A stretch of DNA of 64,000 nucleotides. Source: Prostheceraeus crozeri (Eukaryota > Platyhelminthes > Polycladida > Euryleptidae). Shown here piece after piece: positions 20,155-33,190 of the stretch. Position 1 is the stretch's first letter. Each line of letters opens with the position of its first letter. A program made the position numbers and the translations under genes. The notes under the pieces are model-generated. The model was not told where the DNA came from and did not search any database. It worked only from the letters and a program-made list of their open reading frames with translations. The stretch lies in contig CAJQUW010012959.1 of assembly GCA_907163375.1 (NCBI GenBank), positions 124,001 through 188,000 on the forward strand, given 5' to 3'.

Positions 20155-21362
20155 TTAGCGCAGATATCTCTGGTCTTCCAATAATCTCAGTGTATTATAT
20201 GAAGAAATGTCACACGGAAATTTTCATGAATTCCTAAATGACTAAATATCACATATACATGTACATAGTTTGAAGAGCTGGGGTTCAACGGAAAAGGTCT
20301 GTTAGTGTGTCGCTATAAGCATATAAAAGAATTACTTCATAATTTTCCGAAATAGAAGTTTGGATTGGAGACTTGTTTGTTTCTTATAATAGGATCCATC
20401 GACGAATTCCATCTTAATGGAGCGCATACTGTAATCTGCCACTGTCCATTGATGTTGATGCCGCGCTTGGTGGTATGTTATGCTACACAACCTGCAACAG
20501 CAAGATTTCACGACTTCGGTCTTGTGTATTGATTAAATGGCGCAGAATTTTCTTCAATCATTGAGCAACCCCGAAGGACATGTTTGATTCTTGAAGCTGC
20601 TATAAGTTCACTCATTCTTAGAGGAAGTTATAAAATGCACACTTTTTAGCCGACAAACTTTGAATGTCATCAGCGTTAGACGGACCATTGAACCATATGC
20701 ATTTTATCAAGCTTGAGTCATACTATCTTGAATATATGTCATGCTATATTTCAAGAATGTCGAGATTCAAAATTTTCTTGCTTTCCATGCCCGTCATTGG
20801 GATCTGAGTAGTAAATTAGAAAACAACAATTTGACACCATTGATGTAGATGTAGTGGTAGGCCATAAACAATTGATGGAATGTCACGCCGTCTCCATGCG
20901 CTAAATGATTCGAATGGAAATAAATGGATTTGGATATTTCCATGGACTTCTGCATGGATTTCTATAACATTTAGAAATCCATGGTTATTGCCTGATATAT
21001 TCCGTGTATTATGTGCATAGCAAACGGAAGCCATCACATATCACACTCCGAATTACAGGTAAAACTAATGTATGCGTTATGGTAGATATCATGCGATATT
21101 TTCAAGCATTATCCTGTTACAAACTCCGGCCTGCGGACGTCGCTTGTTATGTTGATAATGCTTTCAAATATTGTTTGATATCCTATACAGAAAGGATATC
21201 TAAGAAGTTTTGATCCAAAATTCTGACTATTAGATGATTTCTATGGAGATTTGACATAGAATGCTTCTTCCGGACAGCGATGCAGTTTTAACTCAATACA
21301 ATTTCAATGTAATTCAGCGGACAATAAGTAAAGGTTATATCATGGCTAAATGTAGTTTAGTA
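20155..21362. other. No gene recognised
   Basis: AT-rich with only short chance frames (the longest about 70 codons); no domain, RNA or repeat recognised. Confidence 0.45.
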
Positions 21363-21800
21363 GGTCTCAACAAGGGCAACTGCCTGTAAATATCCGGAGG
21401 GCGAAGTCCGAGGTATGTTTACATGAACAATTGCCCGAAAGTGAGGCCTGATGTGGTCTAGATTTAGATGCATCTAGATTATATCTACACCTTTTCCATG
21501 TCTATTACAGATATTTCCAAATTGAATCCAGATCTTTCCAAATGAATTTCAGATATTTCCGGATGGATTTCAGATATTTCTAATTGAATTTCAGATATCT
21601 TCAAAGTTGAGCCTGTGGTAGATATCTGAAATTCAATTAGAGAAATCTAAAATCGGTCTGGAAATGTCTAAAATTCATTTGGAAAGATCTGGATTCGATT
21701 TGGAAATATCTGCAATAGACATGGAATAGGTGTATTGTAGATCTAGATCTAGATGGTCTCAACAAGGGCAATTGCCCGAAAGTGAGGCCTGCTATGAACT
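21363..21800. mobile_element. Foldback MITE flanked by a repeated motif
   Basis: 21478-21752 is an imperfect palindrome built on ACCTTTTCCATGTCTATT and repeated CAGATATTTCC-like units. GGTCTCAACAAGGGCAA...CGAAAGTGAGGCCTG flanks it on both sides (21369 and 21753); the left flank is split by a ~46-bp hairpin-forming insert (TCCGGAGGGCGAAGTCCGAGG). Confidence 0.6.
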
Positions 21801-22202
21801 AGATTTAGCCATGATATAAAACATTCTGTTAAAACATTTCTTTTTGACATTAATCAACCAAGATATTTTTGATTTATAGAAATCCGAGTAAACAGATACC
21901 GGGGAATGATACAAATCTGAGTAAACAGTCCCTCTCAGGAGTTTACGTTCCATATCGCTATCACATAGATAGGAAAATTACACAATAGAGTTAAACATAC
22001 ATGGTTTAATCATGGCTTAACACCCGGCAAGTACATTTAGATATCAAATAGCTAAAATTAAAGTGCTATGACATTATGTTTAAATTGGAGACAGTATAAC
22101 ATTTACATGGGATATTGTATATGGTCAAAATGCTATGATGCTATAATGCTTCGTATCAATAATTTCGAAGGCAAGATGATAACCGGTGCAAGCCGTGATG
22201 AA

Positions 22203-22391
22203 CTACACCTTGTCCATGTCTATTTCAGATGTTTCCAAATGAATTTCAGACATTTCCAGATGAATTTCAAACATCTATCAGACGGTCAACTTTGAAGATA
22301 TCTGAAATTCAATTGGAAAAATCTGAAATTCATCTGGAAATGTCTGAAATTCATTTTGAAAGATCTGAAATAGAAATGGAAAAGGTATAGA
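22203..22391. mobile_element. Second, smaller foldback MITE of the same family
   Basis: Palindrome from ACTACACCTTGTCCATGTC to GAAATGGAAAAGGTATAG; same internal units as the element at 21478. Confidence 0.6.
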
Positions 22392-22449
22392 ATTCTTGTC
22401 TCAGCTATCGCCTTTTATTGACGATAGTCAGTAGTGGGGAAAATGTCGA

Positions 22450-23331
22450 AATCGCGGCTGCGCAGAGGTAGGCTACGCTGTGGCTTGCTAAGACGGAATC
22501 CACCTTATCCCAACCTTCTGAAGTCGATAACATAAGGCGTGGTCCTGATTGGATTCCAGCTGGTGCATTCTTGGAGCCCGTCTTTAATGTAATCGCTGCA
22601 TTGGGAAGAGAGTGCCGGGAGTGGCCGATGCATACGGCTTATGTTGAGATCAGACTACTGGTGGAGGCGAACTCAAGACCAGGTGATGTAGTGATATACA
22701 CTGATGGTTCAGTCAAGCGAGGTATGCTGTCTGGTTGGGCTTTGGCGGCGTTCGTCTGTGGCAAGCTGGTACAGGAAAATTGCGGCGAGTAGTACGATCT
22801 CCAGTATGTGCATGTGCATATAAGTGAGGGCTGTGACAGAGGCTATGTACTGGCTCGAGTTGACTGCTTACGAGCATGCTGTTCTCATCACTGACTACAT
22901 GTCCACATTGGAAAAGGTCAAAGGTGGCCTTATTTACAATGACTGGAGAAGTTCCCTCGAAAAGAGCCGATTCAAAAAGATGACATGGATATTTTGTCCT
23001 GGCCATTGTAGTGTCAGGCATAGGTAGGCAGGCAGTGTCAGGCATCAGGCCATTGTAGGCAGATAAGCTTGCGGGTGCAGCTACGATTCATGGCAGTATG
23101 ACACCTGATCCAGCTACTGTCATGTCTCTCGTGCATGATGACTTGCGCGAGAATGATTCAAGTGAGGACTCCTACACTCTGGAAAGACTGGTAGACAAAG
23201 GCATTCAACGCGGTGCCGGAAGTAAGAGCGATCTATTTGAACCAGCACGACGGCGAAGAAATCACCTGTTGATGGAGACCATCAGCAGAGCGACCCTCAA
23301 GTCGGACGGAGCAGATATGGGTTCATCCTGA
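22450..23331 (+). pseudogene. LINE (I/Jockey-like) RNase H remnant
   Basis: VVIYTDGSVKRGMLSGWAL is the first RNase H motif (D-G-S). After a frame break at ~22790, MRAVTEAMYWLE carries the conserved Glu, LITDYMSTL the next Asp region and WIFCPGHCS the W-x-P-G-H end. A DKLAGAATIHG-like stretch follows. Stops and frame changes show it is dead. The reverse-transcriptase domain upstream is not preserved. Confidence 0.7.
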
Positions 23332-23439
23332 CTGCGATGATGTCGAATCTCCGCCTATGTAGCCAAGGTAGGTAGTCAGCAGTGGAATCAGTTTACTGGT
23401 TTGCAGAACAGTGATTTATCTTACTTAGACGATTAACTG

Positions 23440-24655
23440 TGAGGGGATGAAGTTGAATTATATCTCAATGTTGCTGAACTTTCAGATCTTGATCATGTAA
23501 GGACGCAGTCACTCGATAATTTGGAGAAGGAGGAAGTCCCATTCAACGAAGACGCGAACAACAGCATATACGTCAAGATTCAAGGACTTCCTGAGTTCAA
23601 AAGGTCTTCCAAATACTATTGAAAGCATACCAGTGCGTTTTCTGAGTCAGTGCTTACAACTTTTTTATTCGTCATTAAGAAAAGATGATGGATTCCTTTA
23701 TGCACCAGCAACTCTTGTTTTGATTAGAGCAGCAGTAAATCGATATTTGACTTCAGCACCCTGGAATGAGACAGATAGATCTAAAGACTGATCGAGAATT
23801 CAAGCCTGATGACAACATGCTGACTGCTATGGCTAGCAAATATCTCCAGCATCGTCTAAAGATAGGATCTACAAGGCTATATCAAACAAGGACCTGGAAA
23901 CCGTGGCTCTCTATTTTGATCGATCACATGGAAAAAAATTACAAGAAGAAGTGTTCTTCAAAATACTCTATCACAAGGGTTATCGTGGCAGAGAATGGAT
24001 CAGAAAGTTAATGGTTTCTGACTTTAAGATTTACACCGATGACTATGGTGTAGAATATGCAGATCTTGACACACCAACTTTCTCAGAGACAACTAAGGGT
24101 TCAGTCGAAGAAAAGCAATATTCCAACTGTAAGCAAAGTCGCATATATTTGACTGGTCGAGCGAGTCAGTGTTGCCAAGTCGAAGCTATTAAAATGTAGG
24201 CCTCTATCGGAATTTCCGCCAAATGTTGATGCGCTTCTCCCATTACCAAAGAGAAATGGTAGATGCACCGATGAATTTTGGCTCTCCGGAGTACAAGCAT
24301 TGGGAAAGAACAAGCTGAGGTCAGTGATGAATGTAAACTCTGTTGATGCGAACCTGTCAGCCCATTATGTGCGAGCCACATGCGTCACCCAAATTATCAA
24401 ATAATAGATTTTCTGTATCCGATATTCAGGCTGTCACTGGCCGTAAGAGAGCCAATCGTCTTCAAAGATATATTAAACAAATAGACTTAGAGAAAAACGC
24501 GTTATCATGCAGTTTGAATGAATGTGGTACGCATACTAAAACCGAACAAGTCGAGCAAATTAACCAAAACATAAGTATCTCAAAAAAAGGAACTTCAAGA
24601 ATCATCAGACCGTTATTTTATCAACTGCTTGTTTTCCAACTGCAAAATTTCAATA
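23440..24655 (+). pseudogene. Crypton/DUF3504-type tyrosine recombinase, degenerate
   Basis: Matches the DUF3504-family order across several frames: YSSLRKDDGFLYAPATLVLI and LTSAPWN (23650-23770), then KKLQEEVFFKILYHKGYRGREW (~23920-23998; the first Arg region), KIYTDDYGVEYADL, LLPLPKRNGRC, LGKNKLRSVM, HYVRATCVT (H-x-x-R box) and VTGRKRANRLQRYI near the C-terminus, with His replaced in TGR. Numerous stops. A different copy from the one at the window start. Confidence 0.7.
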
Positions 24656-24659
24656 ATTA

Positions 24660-25410
24660 ATAGCGTCAGAGGATAGCCTATCTGCATTATCTGTCCGATA
24701 AAACTATATCAATATTCCAGCTATAATTCATCCAAAGGTAGTGAGTGACTCGAAGTATGTCAAAAATGACAGAATTTGGTTGAATATGACATAGAACATT
24801 ACAATTCAAATTCCTAGCAGTGGAAGTTTCATATCACATTGATCAAAACTTTCCTGACTACAGGCTGCATTCAGCAGTGGTTTAGTCAACATAAATGTAC
24901 AAACTGCACATGTAAATAGGGAAAGCAACGCAACTCTATAAAGTGAACAGAATGGCTATCAAAAGTGAATGGGAGTTCTCATGCTTTCATTCGGCTTGCT
25001 TATTTATACCTTCTCATTATAATAGCCACTGATACTGGGCTTTAATTGCAATAATCTGACGGCTGGAAAACCTGAGCTTTAACATATATCATATCACCTT
25101 ATGTACTATAAAGCAAGTAACAGCTAGAACAGTACATTGCAATTAGAAAAACAGTTTGTCTTTATTATAACAGTATAAGGCACCTACCAGTTCTCATATT
25201 CTAAATGAAATTAGAATATAGTTATTACAAGATGAAGTAACGGTAAAAAGATGTACAAGAATTGTACAAGATGTACAACGTCTGTTGAATAATGTTTTAC
25301 AGTCCATAGAGTAAGTATATTAGGCAGAGTGGCAACTCCGCATTTATTAAATCCCCAATGTGCATACACTTTCGATTTTGTTAAATGAACTCGTGGGGGA
25401 TGTAGGTGGT
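24660..25410. other. No gene recognised
   Basis: AT-rich, without recognisable coding or structural signal. Confidence 0.4.
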
Positions 25411-25547
25411 ATCTTGTTACCAAATGTGAGACATGCAAATTTTTGTAGTTTTGAAGAAATTTCAACAGAATTGACTGATCATGATGGTAATGCAGAAGAA
25501 ATGATATTTACAGATCATGGGTGTCATGACATCCTTGGAGAGGCAAT
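25411..25547. repeat. Left half of an interrupted dispersed repeat
   Basis: Homologous, inverted, to about 62705-62842. Its continuation is found at 57486-57795, on the far side of the nest. It ends with the AAT target copy at 25545-25547. Confidence 0.6.
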
Positions 25548-25830
25548 AGTTGAGTTCATGTCCGGTGTAAGTGTAAGTGTCAGAGTTTACTCCGGAGTTA
25601 ACTCCGGGGTAAGTGTAAACTTAACACCGGACATGAACTCGGGTTGAGTTTACACTTACCCTGGAGTTAACCCCGGAGTAAACTCTCGGTGTAGAGTTAA
25701 CTCCGGTGTAAGTGTAAGTGTAACCCTAACACCGAACATTAACTCAGGTCGAGTAAACACCTACACCGGAGTTAACTATAGAGTTAACCCCGGAGTAAAC
25801 TCCCGGTGTAGAGTTAACCTGAACTAAACG
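25548..25830. repeat. Palindromic satellite-like subterminal repeats
   Basis: Irregular tandem array of GGAGTTAACTCCGG, GTAAGTGTAA and ACACCGGACATGAACTC motifs; counterpart at 57320-57485, with a single motif copy near 26015. Confidence 0.75.
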
Positions 25831-26262
25831 AATCGAGCTCTTTTTCAAATGCAAAGTATGCGATAGCAGCTGAATTTCACAACGGGATAAAAGTCTTAAA
25901 ATTTAAGTCATTTACCGAATTATATGAAAATGCATCATTCCAGCATCAAATCCTACTGCTACATAGATTACTCGGACCATGCGAAAGTTGACCACCTAGA
26001 GGATAACTCCTTGTCGAGTTCATGTCCGGTGTAAAGTGTTAAGTTCTGCATATTGATGAAATTTTTCCATTGGTTGCACAACAAAGATGTATGTCAACAT
26101 AATGAAATCATAAAGCGCTATCAGATCATATTTCACAACCACCAAAATATCATTGAATATTGCTTTCTTCATGAAAATTCTGCACGGTGAATAAATAAAT
26201 TGCGATTTTCGCTCCTGTTCGGTGGAAAGAACTCTCAATGATAAAGAATATGTGTTCAATCA
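25831..26262. other. No gene recognised
   Basis: AT-rich interior of the outer element with one stray copy of its end motif near 26015. Confidence 0.4.
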
Positions 26263-26944
26263 GTCACGTGGTTACAATCTGAAACGAAGAAAAGGTTATT
26301 TGAATACTACGTATAAACAATTAAACAATAGGTAATGTTAGTTAAATATCTTTAAGAAATAAGAGCTACCATTATAACCTAATGTTCGGTTAAGCAATGG
26401 ATTGCTACTAAAAAATTTTATAGATTCAACAATACTAATCTCAAAGTCCGAGTTTCCACGGTAAATGATTTTAAAGCAATCATTGTAGTTACGAAAACAA
26501 TGGTTACATTGTTCTATGTGTTTTGCAATGGCACTATTGCCACTTTAGTGTTCAAGTTTACGTTGATGCAGACGTCTTTTGGTTTTGCCAATATATTGGC
26601 AATCAGGATCAACCTGACATTGAAAGCAATAGACAAGACGCGATTGCATGCTTGGACCTAACTTACTTTTAAGGGAGAAATATCTTCCAGTTTTGAACGA
26701 GGTCATAACAACCTTGCATTCCAAGTTAAGTTTACGAAATATTTTTACTAACTTATTACTAAATTTCTGTGATGCATAACCCACGAAGGGGATTTTGATT
26801 ATTTTATTGAAGTCATTATCAATTGTTACGCGTGGAGAATTGTTTAATTTACGACCTATAAATTTGTTAATTGTTGATTGAATTAATTGCAATGGATAGC
26901 CATTTCTACTTAAGATATTGGCAATTTTACTATATTCATTATGG
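26263..26944 (-). pseudogene. Penelope-like element 1, 3' part (linker + GIY-YIG)
   Basis: Minus-strand frame ending QYIGKTKRRLHQRKLEH, after VYCFQCQVDPDC, is the Penelope GIY-YIG endonuclease; it continues after an in-frame TAA with SAIAKHIEQCNH and SFEISIVESIKFF-like sequence. The upstream part (NILSRNGYPLQLIQ) is the RT-to-GIY linker. The 3' segment (about 26263-26515) is repeated on the opposite strand at 54683-54922, so this family surrounds a second Penelope copy on both sides. Confidence 0.7.
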
Positions 26945-28430
26945 AATAGATTCCAATTGGTGGATACATTGTAAGCACGATGGACCGAAGTACGAAGAAA
27001 AAGTATTTAAGGACTTATTAAAATTTGCCACGTCTGGTTGTCTGGGTGTATGTGAGAATGCGACGTCACTAGGTCTGGTCGTACCAAAGAAGCATCTTCG
27101 ATACGTAGATGACTGTTTGGATGTAGTGGAGGGCAATGGGGAAGACATAGAAGAGTTGGTAGAATTTATGAATTCGGTTCATCCCGATATAAAATTCACG
27201 TACGAAACGGAAAACGAGAATACAAGGAGTTTGGCAGTTTTTCTTGGATGTAGAGCTAGAGAGAAAAGAAAAAAGAATTATTACCAAGGTCTACAGAAAG
27301 AAAACACACACGGATTTATATATTAATGAAAGATCGAATCACAGCGAACGGGTCAAGTCGGGAGTTTTGAAAGGGTTGATAAGACGAGCGATGAAGGTAT
27401 GTGACGGAGACAATAGAGAGGAGGAATTTGAACATCTGAAGTGGGCTTTTCGGCAGAATGGTTACAACAGGGGTTTCATAGAGAGATGCTTTCGATCAGT
27501 CAGGAGGGAGAAAATACATGTAGATGTGAAAGATGATGATTGGGAAGGAGTAGTCTTTTTACCATACCAAAAGAATTTGTCTGAGAGAATTTACAACATT
27601 ATGAGAAGGCACAAGATAAAAGTGTTCGAGAAGAATTCCGGTTCTGTCGGAAAAGGACTCATAAGAAAGAGGGAGGCAATGGAAAGGAAAGAGATAATTT
27701 ACAGTATTCCATGCTCAGATTGTGACAAAGTTTACATCGGAGAGACAAAACGAGGTCTGTGGCCTGTCCCACAATACAACAAGTAACAAGAAACTAGTAA
27801 AATTTGTTGACTTGTTGAAAATTAGGGTTTCACAATTAATACGCAACAAACAACTAGCAACAAGAAAAAATCGACTTTTTACAAGTCTTTGTATTCCACA
27901 ATCACTGTGACAACAAGTTGACGAATCGATACTATTGAAATTTCGTATGAATTAATTGCAACCAGTTAACAAGTCTCATTTGACCCATGACAAGTTATCT
28001 GACTAGAGAAAAATGGAATATTTTGACTCTGACAGCGATTCAGATATTGAATTCCTTGATCTATCCCATACTCGGATATCACGCAGGAAGATTTTCCGTC
28101 CAAGAATAAACATGGGTCTGACTGACTTCGAATTTCGATTTCGACTTACAAGTACCCAATTCGAAGAAGTGTTATCATTTATCAAAGGAAACGTGGAACA
28201 CAACAGTGGAAAAAGTGCAGCCTTGTCCGCTCGTGAAAAGCTATTAATGACACTCCGATTCTTATCGACTGGAGTCTTTTATAGCCTTATTGGGGATTCA
28301 CATGGAGTATCAAAATCAACAGTCGGTCGATGCGCTCAACGTTGCGTGAGTGCTATCAATGATCGTCTACTTCATTCACAAATAAAATTTCCAGAAGATC
28401 AAGAAATTCCTTTGAAATTCCACGACATGG

Positions 28431-30929
28431 TAGGGTGCGGCGATGTTTTATTTTCCCCAACGATCGATTTAATTTCGATTTTTCAGAAAAATTTCGATTT
28501 TTTTCCGATTTCGATTTTTTTGTAAACCAAAAAAGAAATCATTTCAAAACAGTCTGAGCTTTATTTTCTAATTACGTGTAAGTGAGCATCGATACATGCA
28601 TGACAAACGTCTCAAAATATCGGTCAATACTGAATCATATGAAAGCATATTGTGAAGTATAATTAGAAAAACCGCATTACCCCCTACTCATTCAAAAGTT
28701 TACTGTTGCGTCTGATTTAGATCAGTTGCCGCTGCCACTCCATCATAGCTCGGTCTTTGATGTTTTTGCTATCTGATTCCACCGGAGATCTAATTTTCAT
28801 CTGCGACCACAAGGAAACACGTTGTCGTTTCTCATCAGACTTTTCTTGGCTCACTCCTGCAGTAATCACCTTCTCTTCTGTGTGAGATTATTTCTGCATT
28901 AAGTCGACAATACGCGCGACGATAATGTTCTTCGCAACATCAACTTGTGTGGAAGAGAGAATACGTAGAAATCGTGGATCGATCGCTGATGGACTTGTTC
29001 AATTCTGGATTTCATCGAGTTCAATATTGTGACTTTGAATGAAGTCAAGGCGGTGGGGACGTCGATAGATCCAATGAGTTCAGTCAGGGTTGACAGTAGA
29101 GGCAGGATAAGATTGATCGAAGGAGACAGTTCACAACACAAGTCACGAGTAACTTCCTCGAATGGTGCCAACAATGATGTCAAGGTTTCGAGTAATTCCC
29201 ACTCATTGTTTTGGAGAATCGGTGGAGGATTGCGTGAATTCCGAATTTCGAGCAATGAGCGATTGATTTCTTGACGATTTTCTATCATCACTGACCAAGT
29301 ATAGAAAGATGAGTTCCATCGTGTTGGAACATCTTGCGGAATTCTTTGAACCGATTTTCCAGATTCTTGCTGCAGATTATTTAGAAGTCGAACTCCAGGA
29401 TTGCAACGATGGAAGAAGCCAGCCATCGCTCGACAAGATTTCCGAAGATCATTAGCTGCCTCACAGGCTGTGAAGGAGTCTTCAGTACACAATTGTAGTG
29501 TGTGAGCCATGCAAGGCATCCAAGGAATTCCAGTCAATTCAATACCTCGTCGAACATTGCCAGCGTTGTCGGTCACTCCAGCTTCGAATATCTGATCATT
29601 AACATCGATGGACATTTCTTCCATTAATGACAAATCTTTAATTAATGGAAATTTTCTTCCACGCAGACACTGTGATATCGTTTCTCCAGTATGGTCTCTA
29701 TCCGACGAATTGAAAGGTTCAACTCCGATGCAATAGGAATGTAGCCGGTAGTCGGCGTCAATAGAAGATGCAGTCAGTTCTAAGAAACTCTCATGATTCT
29801 TGGCGTCGTAGAAATCGAGAGTTATTGCGTATGACGGGAAATCATTCTCTTGGAAAAAGTTCTGCATTTTCACATCGATTTCTCGTTCCAACGTCGGAGG
29901 CACAGTGCACTGCATTTTGGTCTCACTAGGAATGTCATATCTGTCGTTCAAGCATTCGACAAACTTGCGAAAATGTTCATTTTCGACGAAACGAATATAT
30001 AGACATCCCTCAGCGATATAGTTTGAGCAAGTAGACGATCGAGCTTTAGAGCTTTGGCACTACCATGTGGATACTTGTGATGAACAACAAAGGAAGTTTC
30101 GATGGTTGATTGATGAGATGGATAAGGATTTCTTTTCACCGCCTTCTTTGCTTTCTCCTCTGATCGGAGTAGATTTTCGGATGATTGTCTTTCAAATGTC
30201 TGAACATATTGGTAGTCAATCCATCCTTCACCTTTACACTCGGATTCCTACAGCCACCTGTGAGACATTTCGCTGACGTCTTGCAATTGTCTAAAGTAAA
30301 ATAACGATGTATTTGTGATTTCTGTTTCGTGGACATAACGACGGTAGGGGGAGCGTAGAATGCCGAAATTGACTACAGCATAGCCCTCTCGATCGAAGGC
30401 GATCATGATAACAATGTCTAACTTTAAACCAATCAGCGTCCCAACGAGTTTCGTCACCTGCTGCTCACCTTAAATCAACTATTTTTATAGTGATCTATCA
30501 ACTAAGAAATAGTGCACGGAGTCAAGGACAATGCCAACGCCGCTGACTCGTAGCTTCAACCACAGAATTGACTTCAACTGACATCACAGATCAGTAACAC
30601 AATAGACTGCCTGAGCCGATTCTGGCTGATAGCAGTAGCAGTCTAGCACAGCAACTTGTTTGATGATCAAGTAACCATCCTACATGTAGCTAGCTGGGAG
30701 GAATCACAGATATTTTCAATTAAGAAATCGTTCTCGTGTATTGTGCATGAAATGAATTGGGTTTAACCACTTCCCATACCTGTATTGACCTGAATTGGGA
30801 AATGTAGCATTTATTTATCAAAACGAAAAAATCGAACTGAAAATCGCGATCTCTTTTGATTACCGATCGATTTTCGATTTTTCAACTCCGATCGATTTTT
30901 TCCCGATCGATTTAAATCGCCGCACCCTA
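28431..30929. mobile_element. hAT transposon inserted in the Harbinger transposase gene
   Basis: 2,499 bp with perfect 14-bp inverted ends TAGGGTGCGGCGAT, flanked by CGACATGG at 28423-28430 and 30930-30937 (8 bp, as for hAT). Subterminal TTTCGATTTTT motifs occur at both sides. Confidence 0.93.
28899..30336 (-). pseudogene. hAT transposase, BED finger to catalytic core, C-terminus deleted
   Basis: Minus-strand order: BED-type finger (CLTGGCRNP...MFRHLKDNHP, 30336-30136), then, after frame changes near 30135 and 30005, the catalytic region with LDFYDAKNHESFLELTA, VTDNAGNVRRGIEL, MPCMAHTLQLC and PQDVPTRWNSSFY. The C-terminal dimerisation domain (CERxFS) is missing and the frame ends at 28899. 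Non-autonomous copy. Confidence 0.8.
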
Positions 30930-32933
30930 CGACATGGCTAACATGCCATCTGTTGCTGGGTGCTTGGATGGGACCCATGTTTACATTGATGCTACTTATA
31001 CTGATATACTGATTATACTACTTATACCGCAGTACATCAATCGACATGGAACGCATTCGAAAATTGCTATGTGTGGTTGTGGAACTGACTGTCGATTCTA
31101 TTACGTCAGTGCAAAGTGGCCAGGATCGGTCAATGATACTCGCATTCTCAAGAAAAGTACGCTTTGTAGGAAATTTGATGGAGGTTGGCGACCATTTCCC
31201 AATGCAATAATTCTTTGGGATTCCGCTTACCCATTAAAGGAGTGGTTAATTCCGCCAGTGAGACATCCGTAGACCCAACCTGAGGAGAGATTCAACATCC
31301 CTCACAAGCGAACGAGACGGATAATAGAGAACGCATTTGGAGCTTTAAAACAGCGTTTCTCATGTTAGTAGTAACCCCATTGCAGGCCCAAGGACAAAAT
31401 GTGAAATGCTGACTCAGCCCCTTCCCCACCCGGCCGGCGTCACACTTCCAACTTTGGTTGTAGAGATGGTAGAAAGTCGTGCCATAGCTCATTTGAAAGC
31501 TGAGAATGAGAAAAAGGCAGTGGAAAGCTCAGTTTGGACTCATTTTCTTGGGTTTAGGAAGGAAAATGGCAGGAAACTGTCAGAGTTGGAAAAAGTCAGG
31601 TTTTGGAGGTTTTGGGATGAGAAAAGTCGTTTTTCGACATGAACGAGTGCTCGGATGGGAAAATGGAGTGCAAATTCGGACGTTTTGACCAATTTTGGGT
31701 CTAGAAACATCTTCCCAACTCAATCGGAGAGAAAAAGTTCTGACCCCCACACCTACCCGCACCCCCACCCCCTCCTGTCACACTTCCAACTTTGGTTGTA
31801 GAGATGGTAGAAAGTCGTGCAATAGCTCGTTTGAAAGCTAAGAGTGAGACAAATTCAGTGGAAAACATGGCTTGTTCGTATCTGCCTTCGTTTAGATGTG
31901 ATGCGTCATTTAAGATTTTGGGAGATTGGCGAAAAACGACAGAGTTAGAATGTTTATGAAAATCACTCCAGCGGGTGAAGCAAGCCTCGGACGGGCAAAC
32001 AGAGACCAGATTTGGAGTCACCGTCAAATTTCAGACAAATGATGTTTTGACCCCCACCCCCTTATCGATTGCATATTCACAGGGTATATAAGAATGGGAT
32101 CGGGAGAGGAATTTCGCTAAGTTGAGAAACTGACTACAGGTAAGTCGTTTCTCTAGAGTTCCGATATCGGACTTCTGACTTTCCATTGCTGATATCAGCT
32201 AAGGTGTCAGACTTATAGGTTAGTCAGTATAGCATGACTGACCATTTGATGATAGTAGGCCGAAATCTTCAAACGGCTATAACTTTGCTTCTACAAGTCC
32301 TTTAGACTTGATTCAAAAAACATTCGACAGCTCTTGCTGTGCTGTAGGTGACAGACTACCTATAAACGTTTTATGAGTAGTACTAAAATACTAAAAATTT
32401 AAATTCATATTTAATGATTATAATTAAAGTTTTTGAATAAAAAGCAGTCGTTTATGAGTCTCAGTGACTTGGGTCGTTTCCTCTTGTAAATAACTCCACC
32501 GGTTTTCATGTCAAAACTGGGGCCCGAATACCAACACAGTGATATGACGCACGCTCTGTCCGCCCGAGGTTGGATTTGTTGGTCGAGGCCTTGGAGCTGG
32601 GATAAGATCCCCTCTCAGTAATGCCTGTAACGGATTCAAGAGCTTAACACCCAAACGGTTGCTGGCTTGCTATCAGGCCTTCTTCGTCTAGCCTCAGTAA
32701 CTCAGGCTTGGCAACGTCTATCGTTTGTCATTGTAACTTGGTAAAAATGGGACGGTTACTGCAAGCATTGACGTCAAACCTTTTCGCGTCATAGGGTAAT
32801 CCGTCTTTGTGTTGGGAGTTGGTAACAGAAAGCACGATGACTGCCGATGCCCATACATGGTAAAACTGCTGTTGTCAAGTTAAAAGCATGACCAAATAAG
32901 GAAGGTCTGAATCATAGCTTTGTGCTCGCTGGG

Positions 32934-33183
32934 TATATAAACCGCGACTTTTCTCTAGTCTTCACTCCTGTTTCAAGTTGCAAGACGAACGGTGAGTGCT
33001 CTGACAAGGTTTGCTATCAAACTTTGGGATTTAGGATAAAGCTAGGAATCATACTCTTTAACTTTGGTTGACGATCTTATTCCAACGTTTGCTATCAAAT
33101 GTTTGATGACTTAGTCTTTCAATGCATATCAGCAAGTAGTATCCTATAAACACTTGCCATCAAATTTTACTCTATCTTTACAG
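32934..33183 (+). promoter_or_regulatory. TATA promoter, non-coding exon 1 and intron of the coiled-coil gene (copy B)
   Basis: TATATAAA at 32934; donor ACG|GTGAGT after 32991; acceptor TTTACAG at 33183, seven bases before the ATG at 33191. Confidence 0.6.
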
Positions 33184-33190
33184 AATCATA

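Noticed and set aside
28899-29951. 350-codon hAT frame as a functional transposase
   Set aside because: The BED part is in other frames and the C-terminal dimerisation domain is missing.
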